The notes under the pieces: model-generated
Databases searched by the model: none
What the model saw: only the letters and a program-made list of their open reading frames with translations
Told to the model about the DNA's origin: nothing
NCBI RefSeq assembly: GCF_042677005.1
Contig: NZ_JBHTIF010000001.1
Span: forward strand, 1,178,001 to 1,242,000
DNA length: 64,000 nt
From: Lysobacter_I brunescens
GTDB taxonomy: Bacteria; Pseudomonadota; Gammaproteobacteria; Xanthomonadales; Xanthomonadaceae
Reading direction: 5' to 3'
In this document: positions 42,790 to 54,391 of the stretch, one piece after another
Layout: each line of letters starts with the position of its first letter
How positions within the stretch are numbered: the stretch's first letter is position 1
Made by a program: the position numbers and the translations under genes

Positions 42790-44154
42790 TCAGTACGCGA
42801 ACTCGCGGAACACGCGGTCGATGTCGCCGTTCCACGCGCCATGGAAGAGTTCGAGCTTGCGCTCGGCGGCGGTCTGGCCGCGTTCGACGATTTCGATGGC
42901 CGGGTCGAGGAAACGGGTTTCGTCGACGCCCTGGCTGTTGAGCGCGGCGCGACGGCGCAGGCCTTCGACGGAGATCTTCAGCGCTTCGCGGGCGAGGTCG
43001 CGCAGGGTGCCGTTCCGGAACGGGACGTGCAGGCCGAGTTTCGGGACGTGGTCGCGCAGCGTGTTGCGCTCGGCCATGCTGAAATCCTTCACCAGGTCCC
43101 ATGCGGCGTCCAGCGCGGTCTGGTCGTAGAGCAGGCCGACCCAGAACGCTGGCAGCGCGCACAGGCGGTTCCACGGGCCGCCGTCGGCGCCGCGCATTTC
43201 CAGGAACTTCTTCAGCCGCACTTCCGGGAACGCGGTGGTCATGTGGTCCGACCAGTCGCGTAGCGTCGGCAGGGCGCCGGGCAGCACGTCGAGCTCGCCC
43301 TGCATGAACTTGCGGAACGACTTGCCGGAAGCGTCGATGTACTCGCCACCGCGATACGAGAAATACATCGGCACGTCGAGCAGGTAGTCGACGTAGCGTT
43401 CGTAGCCGAAGCCGTCCTCGAACACGAAGTCGAGCATGCCGGTGCGGTCGGGATCGGTGTCGGTCCAGATGTGCGAGCGGTACGACAGGTAGCCGTTCGG
43501 CTTGCCCTCGGTGAACGGCGAATCGGCGAACAGCGCGGTCGCGATCGGCTGCAGCGCGAGCGAGACGCGGAATTTCTTCACCATGTCCGCTTCGCTGCTG
43601 TAGTCGAGGTTGACCTGCACGGTGCAGGTGCGGGTCATCATGTCCAGGCCGAGGTCGCCGACCTTGGGCATGTAGGCGCGCATGATCCTGTAGCGACCCT
43701 TGGGCATCCACGGCATCTCGTCGCGGCGCCATTTCGGCTGGAAACCCATGCCGAGGAAGCCGAGGCCGAGTTCGTCGGCGACAGTCTTCACTTCCTTCAG
43801 GTGCGTGCCGACTTCGACGCAGGTCTGGTGGATGGTGTCCAGCGGCGCGCCGGAGAGTTCCAGCTGGCCGGCCGGCTCCAGCGTGACCGAGGCGTTGTCC
43901 TTCAGCAGCGCGATGGTGTGGCCATGCTCCTGCACCGCTTCCCAGCCGAAGCGGGTCAGGCCGGTGAGCAGGGCCTCGATGCCCTTCGGGCCGTCGAACG
44001 TCGGCGGGCGCAGGTCGTCGAGGCGGAAGCCGAACTTCTCGTGCTCGGTGCCGATGCGCCAGTCGGCCTTGGGCTTTTCGCCGGAAGCGAGCACCTCGAC
44101 CAGCTGGTCGCGATGGGTGATGGGCGTGTCGGCGACGTGGCTGGGGCTCGACAT
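42790..44154 (-). CDS. gshA: Glutamate-cysteine ligase, plant/proteobacterial type
   Basis: The 454-residue enzyme makes gamma-glutamylcysteine, the first step of glutathione synthesis. Family markers are RIGTEHEKFGFR (residues about 33-44), ASVTLEPAGQLELSG, and CTVQVNLDYSS with the redox-type cysteines of this class. The C-terminus LFHGAWNGDIDRVF also fits. It belongs to the GCS2/plant-type group typical of xanthomonads and unrelated in detail to E. coli GshA. Its product is needed by the frm pathway in the same window. It diverges from the binding-protein gene by 123 bases. Confidence 0.95.
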   Translation of the reverse strand: MSSPSHVADTPITHRDQLVEVLASGEKPKADWRIGTEHEKFGFRLDDLRPPTFDGPKGIEALLTGLTRFGWEAVQEHGHTIALLKDNASVTLEPAGQLELSGAPLDTIHQTCVEVGTHLKEVKTVADELGLGFLGMGFQPKWRRDEMPWMPKGRYRIMRAYMPKVGDLGLDMMTRTCTVQVNLDYSSEADMVKKFRVSLALQPIATALFADSPFTEGKPNGYLSYRSHIWTDTDPDRTGMLDFVFEDGFGYERYVDYLLDVPMYFSYRGGEYIDASGKSFRKFMQGELDVLPGALPTLRDWSDHMTTAFPEVRLKKFLEMRGADGGPWNRLCALPAFWVGLLYDQTALDAAWDLVKDFSMAERNTLRDHVPKLGLHVPFRNGTLRDLAREALKISVEGLRRRAALNSQGVDETRFLDPAIEIVERGQTAAERKLELFHGAWNGDIDRVFREFAY

Positions 44155-44277
44155 GGAGAGTCCGTATGCGGGGGGAGGCCTGCAACAGGAGGCCGTCAGG
44201 TGGCAATCCGGTTGCGCGGGTAGGCGAGATGGGGGGTGTCCCCTAACATCGCAAGGTCGACACTATAGCCCCCGCCG

Positions 44278-45864
44278 ATGACTCGAATTGTTGCCCTGCT
44301 GCTGTCGCTGTGTTCCATGGCGACCGGCGCCTCGCCGGCGATGGCGCAGGCGCGCGCGCTGGAGCGCGGCAACGGGCCGGAGCCGTCGACGCTGGATGCC
44401 CACGTCTGCCAGGAGGTTGCCTGCGGCAACGTGCTGCGCGATCTGTACGAAGGGCTGGTGACCGAAGACGCCAGGGGGCGACTGGTCCCGGGCATGGCCG
44501 AGCGCTGGTCGGTGTCGGCCGATGGCCGCACCTGGACCTTCCACCTGCGCGAGGGCCTGCGCTGGAGCAACGGCGAGCCGCTCGATGCCGTGCAGGTCGT
44601 CGCGAGCTTCCGTCGTGCGTTCGCGCCGCAGACCGCCGCACCGTTCGCCGAGCAGTTCGATGCCGTGCTGCATGCGCCCGAGGTGCGTGCGGGGAAGTTG
44701 CAGCCGACGCGGCTGGGCATCGATGCGCCCGATGCGCGCACGGTGCGCGTGCGCACGTCGCGGCAGGTCGCATTGCCGGCGCTGCTGACCCTGCCGATCG
44801 CATTCCCGGTCTATCTGCCGGCCGTCGAACGTCACGGCAACCAGCACACGCGCCCCGGGCGGCTGGTGGGCAACGGGGCGTATCGTCTGGCTGCGTGGAC
44901 GCCGCAGGCGCACCTCGTGGTCGAACGCAATCCGCATTTCCACGCCGCTGCCAGCGTGCGCATCCCGCGCGTGCGCTTCCATGTGACCGAGGATGCCGCG
45001 GCGGAGCTGCAGCGTTTCATCGCCGGCGACCTGCACCTGACCGAAACCGTGCCGCCGCAGCCGCTGGCGAAGCTGCGCGCGCGTCACGGCGCGCGTCTTC
45101 GGCTCTCGCCCTATCTGGGTGCGTTCTGGCTCGGCCTGAACACCACGCAGCCGCCGCTGAAGGACGCGCCGCAGCTGCGCGAGGCGCTGTCGCTGGCGGT
45201 GGATCGCGACAAGCTCACCCGCTACATCACCGGTTTCGGCGAGACCCCAGCCTATGGCGTCGTGCCGCCGGGCATTCCCGGTTACGCGCCGGCATCGCTG
45301 CACTGGTCCGGCTGGACGCAGGCGCGGCGCGAGGCGCGGGCGAAGGCGCTGTATCGCGCTGCCGGTTATTCGGATGCCAATCCGTTGACGATCGAGCTGC
45401 GCTACAACACCTCGACCCCGCATCGGCGCATGGCGCTGGCGGTGGCGGCGATGTGGCGCGACACCCTCGGCGTGCGCGTGCGCCTGCGCAACGAGGAGTG
45501 GAAGGTGTTCGTGCAGAACCGACGGCAGCGCGCGATCACCCAGGTGTTCCGCGGCGGCTGGATCGGCGATGTCGCCGACGCGCGCAACTTCCTGGTCGGC
45601 TTCGCCGACGACGGTGCGCTGAACTGGATGGGCTACGACGATCCGCGCTACACGGCCGCGATGCGCCGCGCCGACCTCGCGCGCAGCGAGGCCGCCCGCA
45701 ACGCCTGGCTGCGCGCAGCGGAAACACGCCTGCTCAATGCGCACGTCGCGATTCCGCTGTATTTCTACACGTCGAAACACCTGGTCGACGACGGCGTGCG
45801 CGGCTTCGAGCCCAATCCCCTCGATCGCCACCCGTCGCGCTGGATGTCGTTCGCCGAGCGCTGA
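44278..45864 (+). CDS. Periplasmic oligopeptide-binding protein (OppA/SBP_bac_5)
   Basis: The 528-residue protein has a signal peptide (residues 1-23, ending AMAQ) and the extracellular solute-binding family 5 fold. The pattern GPEPSTLDAHVCQEVACGNV at its start and LREGLRWSNGEPLDAVQV in domain I are typical of OppA-like peptide-binding proteins, with a distal LRYNTSTPHRRMA region. The ligand is probably a peptide. Only one permease gene follows in the window, so it must share other transporter parts or act in a reduced system. Confidence 0.88.
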   Translation: MTRIVALLLSLCSMATGASPAMAQARALERGNGPEPSTLDAHVCQEVACGNVLRDLYEGLVTEDARGRLVPGMAERWSVSADGRTWTFHLREGLRWSNGEPLDAVQVVASFRRAFAPQTAAPFAEQFDAVLHAPEVRAGKLQPTRLGIDAPDARTVRVRTSRQVALPALLTLPIAFPVYLPAVERHGNQHTRPGRLVGNGAYRLAAWTPQAHLVVERNPHFHAAASVRIPRVRFHVTEDAAAELQRFIAGDLHLTETVPPQPLAKLRARHGARLRLSPYLGAFWLGLNTTQPPLKDAPQLREALSLAVDRDKLTRYITGFGETPAYGVVPPGIPGYAPASLHWSGWTQARREARAKALYRAAGYSDANPLTIELRYNTSTPHRRMALAVAAMWRDTLGVRVRLRNEEWKVFVQNRRQRAITQVFRGGWIGDVADARNFLVGFADDGALNWMGYDDPRYTAAMRRADLARSEAARNAWLRAAETRLLNAHVAIPLYFYTSKHLVDDGVRGFEPNPLDRHPSRWMSFAER

Positions 45865-45919
45865 CGTTCACATCGCGATCGCCGACAATCGACCCACCCC
45901 TTCGCTGCAGGAGCCGCCC

Positions 45920-46615
45920 ATGCGCCGCTGGCACATCGAAACCCATCGCACCGATCGCGTCGGCTGGCTGCGCGCCGCCGTGCTTGGCGCCAACGACGGC
46001 ATCATCTCCATCGCCGGCCTGGTGGTCGGCGTCGCCGCGTCGGGTGCGGACGCGCGCACCGTGCTGGGCAGCGGCATCGCCGGCATCGTCGCCGGCGCGA
46101 TGTCGATGGCCGCCGGCGAATACGTTTCCGTGCAGTCGCAGGCCGACACCGAGCATGCCGACATCGCCAAGGAAACCCGCGAGCTGGCCGAGGAGCCCGA
46201 TGCCGAGCTGCAGGAGCTGACGCATATCTATGTGCAGCGCGGGCTGTCGCCGGAGCTGGCGAAGCAGGTCGCGCAGCAGTTGACCGCGCACGATGCCCTG
46301 GGCGCGCACGCGCGCGATGAGCTGGGCATCACCGAGTCGCTGCGCGCGCGGCCACTGCAGGCGGCGCTGGCCTCGGCGGCGGCGTTCGGGGCGGGCGCGG
46401 TGCTGCCGATCCTCGCCGTGCTGCTGGCCCCGGCGGGCCGGATCGAGCTGGTGGTGATCGCGGTGACCGTGGTGGCGCTGCTGCTGTCGGGCGGACTGGC
46501 GGCCAGGGTCGGGGGCGCCAGCGTCGCGCGCGGTGCGTTGCGCGTGGGCTTCTGGGGCGCGATGGCGATGGCGGCGGCGGCCGTGATCGGTCGCCTGTTC
46601 GACGTGCAGGTCTGA
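45920..46615 (+). CDS. VIT/CCC1-family transporter (DUF125)
   Basis: The 231-residue membrane protein has five helices (about 20-42, 50-72, 145-165, 170-190 and 205-225) and a cytoplasmic loop between helices 2 and 3. AAVLGANDGIISIAGLVVGV and GIVAGAMSMAAGEYVSVQSQ are the two conserved blocks of Fe2+/Mn2+ transporters of the VIT family. It is predicted to move iron or manganese. GGAG precedes the ATG. It lies between a peptide-binding protein and a peptide permease, with no clear functional link. Confidence 0.9.
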   Translation: MRRWHIETHRTDRVGWLRAAVLGANDGIISIAGLVVGVAASGADARTVLGSGIAGIVAGAMSMAAGEYVSVQSQADTEHADIAKETRELAEEPDAELQELTHIYVQRGLSPELAKQVAQQLTAHDALGAHARDELGITESLRARPLQAALASAAAFGAGAVLPILAVLLAPAGRIELVVIAVTVVALLLSGGLAARVGGASVARGALRVGFWGAMAMAAAAVIGRLFDVQV

Positions 46616-46627
46616 CAGGCCTCCGGG

Positions 46628-47548
46628 GTGCGGCGATTCCTGGCACGCCTGGGTGAAGCCCTGCTGACGGTGTGGCTGCTGGCCTCGCTGTGCTTCGTGC
46701 TGCTGCGCGCGGCGCCGGGTGGCCCGTTCGATACCGAGAAATCGGCGCCGCCGGAGGTGCAGGCGGCGCTGGAAGCGAAATACCGGCTGGACCGCGCGCT
46801 GCCGGCGCAGTACGCGGCCTGGCTGGGCGATGTCGCGCGTGGCGACCTCGGACCCTCGTTCCAGTACCCCGACTACACGGTCAACCAGCTGGTCGCGCAG
46901 GCGCTGCCGGTGTCGCTGCTCAACGGCGGGCTGGCCCTGCTGCTGGCCCTGCTGGTCGGGGTGCCATTGGGCATCTGGTCCGCCATGCGCGCCGGCTCGT
47001 GGCTCGATCGTCTGTTCATGCTGTTCGCCGGGCTGGGCCTGGCGGTGCCGAAGTTCGTGGTCGCGCCGCTGCTGGTGCTGCTGTTCGCGGTGACCCTGCA
47101 CTGGTTGCCGGCCGGCGGCTGGGGCGAGTGGACGAACGTGGTCCTGCCGGCCATCGCGCTGGCGTTGCCGAACCTGGCCTACTGCGCCCGCCTGGCGCGG
47201 GCCTCGATGCTCGACGTGCGCCATGCCGAATACCTGGCCGCAGCGCGGGCCCGGGGCCTGTCCGAAACCCGCCTGCTGTTCGCCCATGCCCTGAAGCCGG
47301 CCCTGCTGCCGGTGGTGGCTTGGCTGTCCCCGGCGCTGATCAACATCGTCACCGGCTCGGCGGTGGTCGAGCAGGTGTTCGGCATCCCCGGCATGGGCCG
47401 CTACTTCGTCCAGGGCGCGCTCAACCGCGACTACACCCTGGTCCTCGGCGTGGTGCTGGTGGTGGGTGTCCTGATCGTGGCGATCAACGCGATAGTGGAT
47501 CTGATGCGGGCGCAGATGGACCCGAGGCTGCGCGATTCCGTCGCATGA
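46628..47548 (+). CDS. Oligopeptide ABC transporter permease (OppB/DppB type)
   Basis: The 306-residue permease has six hydrophobic segments. The EAA-type cytoplasmic loop is at EYLAAARARGLSETRLLFAHALKPA's position (about residues 200-224), and the OppB signature VEQVFGIPGMG follows. It starts with GTG twelve bases after the VIT gene stop. No OppC or ATPase gene is present within the window. Confidence 0.9.
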   Translation: MRRFLARLGEALLTVWLLASLCFVLLRAAPGGPFDTEKSAPPEVQAALEAKYRLDRALPAQYAAWLGDVARGDLGPSFQYPDYTVNQLVAQALPVSLLNGGLALLLALLVGVPLGIWSAMRAGSWLDRLFMLFAGLGLAVPKFVVAPLLVLLFAVTLHWLPAGGWGEWTNVVLPAIALALPNLAYCARLARASMLDVRHAEYLAAARARGLSETRLLFAHALKPALLPVVAWLSPALINIVTGSAVVEQVFGIPGMGRYFVQGALNRDYTLVLGVVLVVGVLIVAINAIVDLMRAQMDPRLRDSVA

Positions 47549-48106
47549 GCTTGCTGCATCGCAGCAGGATCGGGTCGAGGCACGCGCCTTTGTTCATTAT
47601 GTGCGTACGGCCTGTTGCGAATGGCATGACATATGCTCTTTCTGCCATGAGCTTATTCCCAAAGGGAATGTGCTGCATCGCAATGCGGTCACCCTCGCGT
47701 GCTTTTCCCTGATCGATCACATGCTTGCGCGGTATACGGTCGTCGGTATGCCCCGGACGACGTGCCGGTGAACTGAGACAGGCTTGGCTCTGCCCCTGCA
47801 GACACCCCCGCCAGGCCATGGCTCGAAGCCCGCGAAGCCAAAGTCGGCACAGTGGCGTTGATTGACACAACCTGAACGGGCTTCCTAGTGTCGTTCCGCG
47901 ATCCACAGGGGGAAAGCATCGGGCATCTGCAGGGACAAGCAGTACGCAGGCCCGATCCGTCAGTCACCGACCCGCCGTCCGCGCAGACCCGGTCTGCGGA
48001 ACGTCGCGCGTCCACGCCTGCGCACTCTGGATCGCCGACGCGGCGGGTACCGCCGCGCGAGCACACAACACACCATCTCGAACAACAACGAATAAAGGGA
48101 GTGATC
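47549..48106. other. 558-base intergenic region before the subtilase gene
   Basis: No convincing gene, tRNA or repeat is seen here. Open frames on both strands lack codon bias, start sites and recognisable motifs. Contents: a small TTCCCAAAGGGAA hairpin near 47655 and a promoter-like TTGACA near 47862. The rest is the leader of the peptidase gene. Confidence 0.5.
47862..47891 (+). promoter_or_regulatory. Candidate sigma-70 promoter of the subtilase gene
   Basis: A perfect -35 box TTGACA (47862-47867) is followed after 18 bases by TAGTGT, a poor -10. If used, the mRNA leader would be about 210 bases. The -10 matches only three of six positions. Confidence 0.3.
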
Positions 48107-49291
48107 GTGAATCATCGAGTTTGCATGCTGTCCGCCGCCATCGCCGCCACCCTGCTGTCGGCCGGCACCGCCGCCGCCGCCGATTTCCGCACCGCCGACA
48201 AGCCGATCGCCGGCCAGTACATCGTCGTGCTGAAGGACGACGCCGCGCGCCTGCTGAGCGAAGCGCGCCCGAACGCCTCCGTCGCGACCGTCGCCAGCCG
48301 CATGGCTTCGACGCACCGCGTCCGCATCACCAAGAGCTTCAACCACGTCGTCCGCGGCTTCGTCGCCCAGGCCGATGACCGCGCCCTGGCCCGCCTGCTG
48401 GCCGACCCGCGCGTCGCCTATGTCGAAGAAGACGGCATCGTCACCACGTCCGCCACGCAGAGCGGCGCCACCTGGGGCATCGATCGCGTCGACCAGCGCA
48501 ACCTGCCGCTGAGCGGCACCTACGTGTACAACCGCACCGCCTCCGGCGTGCACGCGTACATCATCGACACCGGCGTGCTCGGCACCCACAGCCAGTTCTC
48601 CGGCCGCATGGGCAATGGCTACACCGCGATCAGCGATGGCCGTGGCACCACCGACTGCAACGGCCACGGCACGCACGTCGCCGGCACCGTCGGCGGCACC
48701 ACGCATGGCGTCGCCAAGGGCGTGACCATCCATCCGGTCCGCGTGCTCGGCTGCACGGGCTCGGGCACCAACTCCGGCGTCATCGCCGGCATGGACTGGG
48801 TCACCGCCAACCGCATCCGTCCGGCCGTGGCGAACATGAGCCTCGGCGGCGGCGCGTCCAGCACCACTGACTCGGCCGTGCAGCGCATGGTCAATGCCGG
48901 CGTGACCGTGGTCGTGGCTGCGGGCAACAACAACGCCAGCGCCTGCAACTACTCGCCGGCGCGCGCGACCAACGCGATCACCGTCGGTTCGACCACGAAC
49001 ACCGATGCGCGTTCGTCGTTCTCGAACTACGGCACCTGCCTGGACATCTTCGCCCCGGGTTCGAACATCACCTCGGCCTGGTACACCAGCAGCACCGCGA
49101 CCAACACCATCAGCGGCACCTCGATGGCGTCGCCGCACGTGGCCGGCGCCGCCGCGCTGTACCTCGCCCTGAACCCCTCGGCCACCCCGGCCCAGGTGAC
49201 CACGGCGATCATCAATGCTTCGACGCCGAACAAGGTGACCGGTGCCCAGACGGGTTCGCCGAACCGCCTGCTGTACACGCTGAACTTCTGA
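48107..49291 (+). CDS. Secreted subtilisin-family (S8) serine protease
   Basis: The 394-residue preproenzyme has a signal peptide (residues 1-25), an inhibitor I9 propeptide (about 33-115), and an S8 catalytic domain. Its triad is D154 (AYIIDTGVLG), H187 (NGHGTHVAGT) and S339 (SGTSMASPHVAG). It resembles proteinase K/aqualysin-type exoproteases of lysobacters that degrade protein outside the cell. The GTG at 48107 is preferred because GGGAG lies 5 bases before it. A strong terminator follows. Confidence 0.94.
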   Translation: MNHRVCMLSAAIAATLLSAGTAAAADFRTADKPIAGQYIVVLKDDAARLLSEARPNASVATVASRMASTHRVRITKSFNHVVRGFVAQADDRALARLLADPRVAYVEEDGIVTTSATQSGATWGIDRVDQRNLPLSGTYVYNRTASGVHAYIIDTGVLGTHSQFSGRMGNGYTAISDGRGTTDCNGHGTHVAGTVGGTTHGVAKGVTIHPVRVLGCTGSGTNSGVIAGMDWVTANRIRPAVANMSLGGGASSTTDSAVQRMVNAGVTVVVAAGNNNASACNYSPARATNAITVGSTTNTDARSSFSNYGTCLDIFAPGSNITSAWYTSSTATNTISGTSMASPHVAGAAALYLALNPSATPAQVTTAIINASTPNKVTGAQTGSPNRLLYTLNF

Positions 49292-49370
49292 TCGATTCGC
49301 AAGGATCCATCGGGATCGATCCACGGCGGCGGCCGACCTCGACGGTCGTCGCCATGGATCGCGCAACACG

Positions 49371-49400
49371 CGCGGCCGGGGCTTGCCCCGGCCGCGTTTT
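49371..49400 (+). terminator. Rho-independent terminator of the subtilase gene
   Basis: A 12-base perfect stem (CGCGGCCGGGGC and GCCCCGGCCGCG) with a two-base loop is followed by TTTTCGTT. The hairpin lies 80 bases after the stop codon. Confidence 0.9.
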
Positions 49401-49581
49401 CGTTGGAGGAATGAGCGGCGGGCCTCAGGCTTGTCGCCGCAGCGCGACCCGAGTCGCGCAACATGGATTGTTTACGCGGATTTTTCGCGACGCCGCCCCG
49501 AGCGAATAGAGGCTTTACGCCGCCCCTCCGGAGAATGTCCGCGTGGCCAGACCGGCCTCGACGACATCCACGAGCGGCACC

Positions 49582-50313
49582 ATGATTCCTGTTTCGAAAC
49601 GCCTGCGCGAAGCGCGCGCGCCCCTCATCACCGCCATCCTCGCCGCGATCGGCCTGATGGCCATCGGTCGCGAGGCCAGCGCGGTCGACCTCACCGGCAA
49701 CGCGGCGATCGGTACCGACTACGTCTGGCGCGGCACCACGCAGACGCAGGGCGATCCCACCGTGCAGGCGGGCGTGAAAGTCGCCGGCGAATCCGGCCTG
49801 TACGCATCGATCTGGGCCTCGAACGTCGAGTTCGCCCCGGAAACGCGCGCCAGCAGCGAACTCGACTTCACGGTCGGCTGGACCAAGGCCCTGAACGATG
49901 ACTGGACTGTCGATGTCAACGCGGTCCGGTACCAGTATCCGTCGACCACGGTCGATCTCGACTGGACCGAACTCAACGGCACGATCACCTACAGGAGCCA
50001 CTACTGGCTGTCGCTCGGCTACTCCAGCGAAGCGTTGGGTTACGACGCAGATGGGACCTATGCGCTGCTTGGCGCGAAGCTGCCGGTGACCGACACGTTC
50101 CGCTTCGAAGCGGCCGTGGGGCACTACTTCCTGGACGACGCAGTCGTGGCCAAGGATGGCTACTCCCACGGCCTGGTCAGTGCGGTGTGGGCATTCAAGG
50201 CGCCATTCGAGGCGCGCTTGACTGCACACGCCACCGATTCGAACGCGAAAACGATCTTCGGCGACGACGTCGCCGGGTCGCGCGTCGAAGCGGCGCTGCA
50301 GGCGTCCTTCTGA
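49582..50313 (+). CDS. TorF-family putative outer-membrane porin
   Basis: The 243-residue product has a signal peptide (residues 1-35, ending REASA) and a beta-barrel-like pattern of alternating residues. TDYVWRGTTQTQGDPTVQAG (about residue 46) and YASIWASNVEF are the conserved start of TorF proteins, and the C-terminal aromatic residue (ASF) suits outer-membrane insertion. The next gene, kdpF, begins 15 bases after its stop, so it may be transcribed with kdpFABC. Role as an outer-membrane channel feeding Kdp is inference. The ATG at 49582 is chosen over an earlier GTG/ATG without signal. Confidence 0.85.
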   Translation: MIPVSKRLREARAPLITAILAAIGLMAIGREASAVDLTGNAAIGTDYVWRGTTQTQGDPTVQAGVKVAGESGLYASIWASNVEFAPETRASSELDFTVGWTKALNDDWTVDVNAVRYQYPSTTVDLDWTELNGTITYRSHYWLSLGYSSEALGYDADGTYALLGAKLPVTDTFRFEAAVGHYFLDDAVVAKDGYSHGLVSAVWAFKAPFEARLTAHATDSNAKTIFGDDVAGSRVEAALQASF

Positions 50314-50328
50314 TCCCGGAGAACGACG

Positions 50329-50421
50329 ATGCCTGCCTGGTTGTCCCTTGTCTGCGGCGTCGCGGTGATCGTGTCCGCGGCCTATCTGATCTACGTGGTC
50401 CTGCGCCCCGAGGATTTCTGA
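50329..50421 (+). CDS. kdpF: Potassium-transporting ATPase small subunit KdpF
   Basis: This 30-residue single-helix protein stabilises the KdpABC complex. It starts MPAWLS after a GGAGAACGACG leader and ends LRPEDF, the family's conserved tail. One membrane helix spans about residues 4-24. It is too short for most ORF callers. It lies between TorF and kdpA. Confidence 0.93.
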   Translation: MPAWLSLVCGVAVIVSAAYLIYVVLRPEDF

Positions 50422-50497
50422 GCGGTCGGCGCGCATCGCGTCCTCGCCCGACGCGGCGCAGTGCGCACGTCCACGCACCTTGTACTGGTGAACGAAC

Positions 50498-52315
50498 ATG
50501 ATCGAACTCTTTCTCGTCTTCGCTCTCGCGGTCGGCCTCGGCTGGCCGCTGGGGCTGTATCTCGCCCGCGTGATGCGCGGCGAGTCGTCGTGGCTGGACC
50601 GTGCCATCGGTCCTGTAGAACGCCTGCTGTATCGCGCGCTGGGCATCCACCCCGGCAGCGGTATGGACTGGAAGGCCTACGCCAAGGCCTTCCTCGCCTC
50701 CAATCTCGTGCTCGGCATTCTGGTGTGGGCGCTGTTCATGACCCAGGCCTGGCTGCCGCTGAACCCGGACGACATCCCGAACATGCGCTGGGATACCGCG
50801 CTGCACACGATGGTGTCGTTCCTGACCAACACCAACCAGCAGCACTACTCCGGCCAGGCACAGCTGAGCTATCTCTCGCAGATGGTCGGCATCGTCGGCC
50901 TGCAGGTGGTGACGCCGATGATGGGCCTCGCGCTGGTCGTGGCGACCTTGCGCGGCCTGTTCGGGGGGCGCGAGTCGATGGCGAAGGACGCCTCGCCGAT
51001 CGAAGCCGCCGCGGCCGCTGGTGAGGCCGACAAGTCGCTGCCGGTCACGCAGTTCTATCGTCCGGAAGACACGCAGGCTGCGAAGCGCGAGGCCGGGCAG
51101 GCGGAACGCGACGTCGGCAATTTCTGGGTCGACGTCATCCGCGCGACGCTCCGCTTCATGCTGCCGCTGTGCCTGGCATGGTCGCTGCTGCTGACCTGGC
51201 AGGGCGTGCCCTCGACGCTGCAGGGCGGTCCAACCGTCGCGCCGGTCGATGCCAGCGCGGAAATGAAAGCGCAGAAGATCCCGGTGGGACCGGTCGCGCC
51301 GATGGTGGCGGCCAAGCAGCTCGGCACCAACGGCGGTGGCTGGTACGGGCCCAACAGCTCGGTGGCGCTGGAGAACCCGACGCCGCTGTCCAACCTGCTG
51401 CAAACCCTCGCGCTCATCCTGATCCCGGTCGCCGTGACCTTCATGGCCGGCACGTTCGTGCGCAGGCGGCGGTTCACCGCGCTGATCTTCGGCAGCATGC
51501 TGCTGATGTCCGCGCTGTCCACCGGTGCCGCGATCTGGTCTGAAGGCCATTCGCCCACGGCGCTGGATCCGGCGCTGATGGAAGGCAAGGAAGTGCGGCA
51601 TGGCGCGGATGCATCGGCGCTGTGGGCGGCGCTCACCACGCAGACCAGCAACGGCTCGGTCAATGCGATGCACGACTCGCTGGCGCCGCTGACCGGCGGC
51701 GTGACCATCGGCAACATGCTGGTCAACGCGATCTGGGGCGGCGTGGGCTGCGGCCTCCAGCAGTTTCTGGTCTACCTGCTGCTGGCGGTGTTCCTCGCCG
51801 GCCTGATGACCGGACGCACACCCGAATTGTTCGGACGCAAGATCGAAGCCTTCGAGATCCGCTGGCTCGCCTTGCTCATCGTGCTGCAGCCGCTGGCGGT
51901 GCTCGGTTTCACCGCGCTCACGCTGGCGTTGCCGGAATACATCGGCGGCTTTGAAACAGGAACGTCCAATCCCGGCTTCCACGGCATCAGCCAGGTGTTC
52001 TACGAGTACACCTCGGCCTTCGCCAACAACGGCTCGGGTTTCGAAGGTCTGGGCGACGCCACCTACTGGTGGAACCTGACCTGCGTCGTCGTGCTCGTGC
52101 TCGGTCGCTATCCGGCCCTGATCATCCCCTTGATGATCGCCGGCGCGATGGCGAAGAAGCGCGTGGCCCCCGAAGGCAGCGGCACGCTGCATGTCGAAAC
52201 GCCGACCTTCGCGCTGACGCTGGTCGCGGTGATCGCGATCCTGACCGTCCTGCAATTCACGCCTGCGCTGGTGCTGGGCCCGGTGGCCGAACACCTGTCG
52301 CTGGCCAGTCCCTGA
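50498..52315 (+). CDS. kdpA: Potassium-transporting ATPase, K+-binding subunit KdpA
   Basis: The 605-residue membrane subunit holds the K+ selectivity filter. About ten helices are seen, and selectivity-filter loops are visible as TNTNQQHYSG, LGTNGGGWYGPNS, VGCGLQ and NNGSGFEG. It is slightly longer than E. coli KdpA (557) because of an inserted loop near residues 165-205, rich in Ala and Glu. It works with KdpB (pump), KdpC and KdpF in the inner membrane. Confidence 0.96.
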   Translation: MIELFLVFALAVGLGWPLGLYLARVMRGESSWLDRAIGPVERLLYRALGIHPGSGMDWKAYAKAFLASNLVLGILVWALFMTQAWLPLNPDDIPNMRWDTALHTMVSFLTNTNQQHYSGQAQLSYLSQMVGIVGLQVVTPMMGLALVVATLRGLFGGRESMAKDASPIEAAAAAGEADKSLPVTQFYRPEDTQAAKREAGQAERDVGNFWVDVIRATLRFMLPLCLAWSLLLTWQGVPSTLQGGPTVAPVDASAEMKAQKIPVGPVAPMVAAKQLGTNGGGWYGPNSSVALENPTPLSNLLQTLALILIPVAVTFMAGTFVRRRRFTALIFGSMLLMSALSTGAAIWSEGHSPTALDPALMEGKEVRHGADASALWAALTTQTSNGSVNAMHDSLAPLTGGVTIGNMLVNAIWGGVGCGLQQFLVYLLLAVFLAGLMTGRTPELFGRKIEAFEIRWLALLIVLQPLAVLGFTALTLALPEYIGGFETGTSNPGFHGISQVFYEYTSAFANNGSGFEGLGDATYWWNLTCVVVLVLGRYPALIIPLMIAGAMAKKRVAPEGSGTLHVETPTFALTLVAVIAILTVLQFTPALVLGPVAEHLSLASP

Positions 52316-52326
52316 GACGTCCAATC

Positions 52327-54390
<2,064 letters not shown>

Positions 54391-54391
54391 C

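Noticed and set aside
47549..48106. Possible small genes or RNA in the gap before the subtilase
   Set aside because: Frames lack ribosome sites and coding bias, and no tRNA-like cloverleaf is visible.
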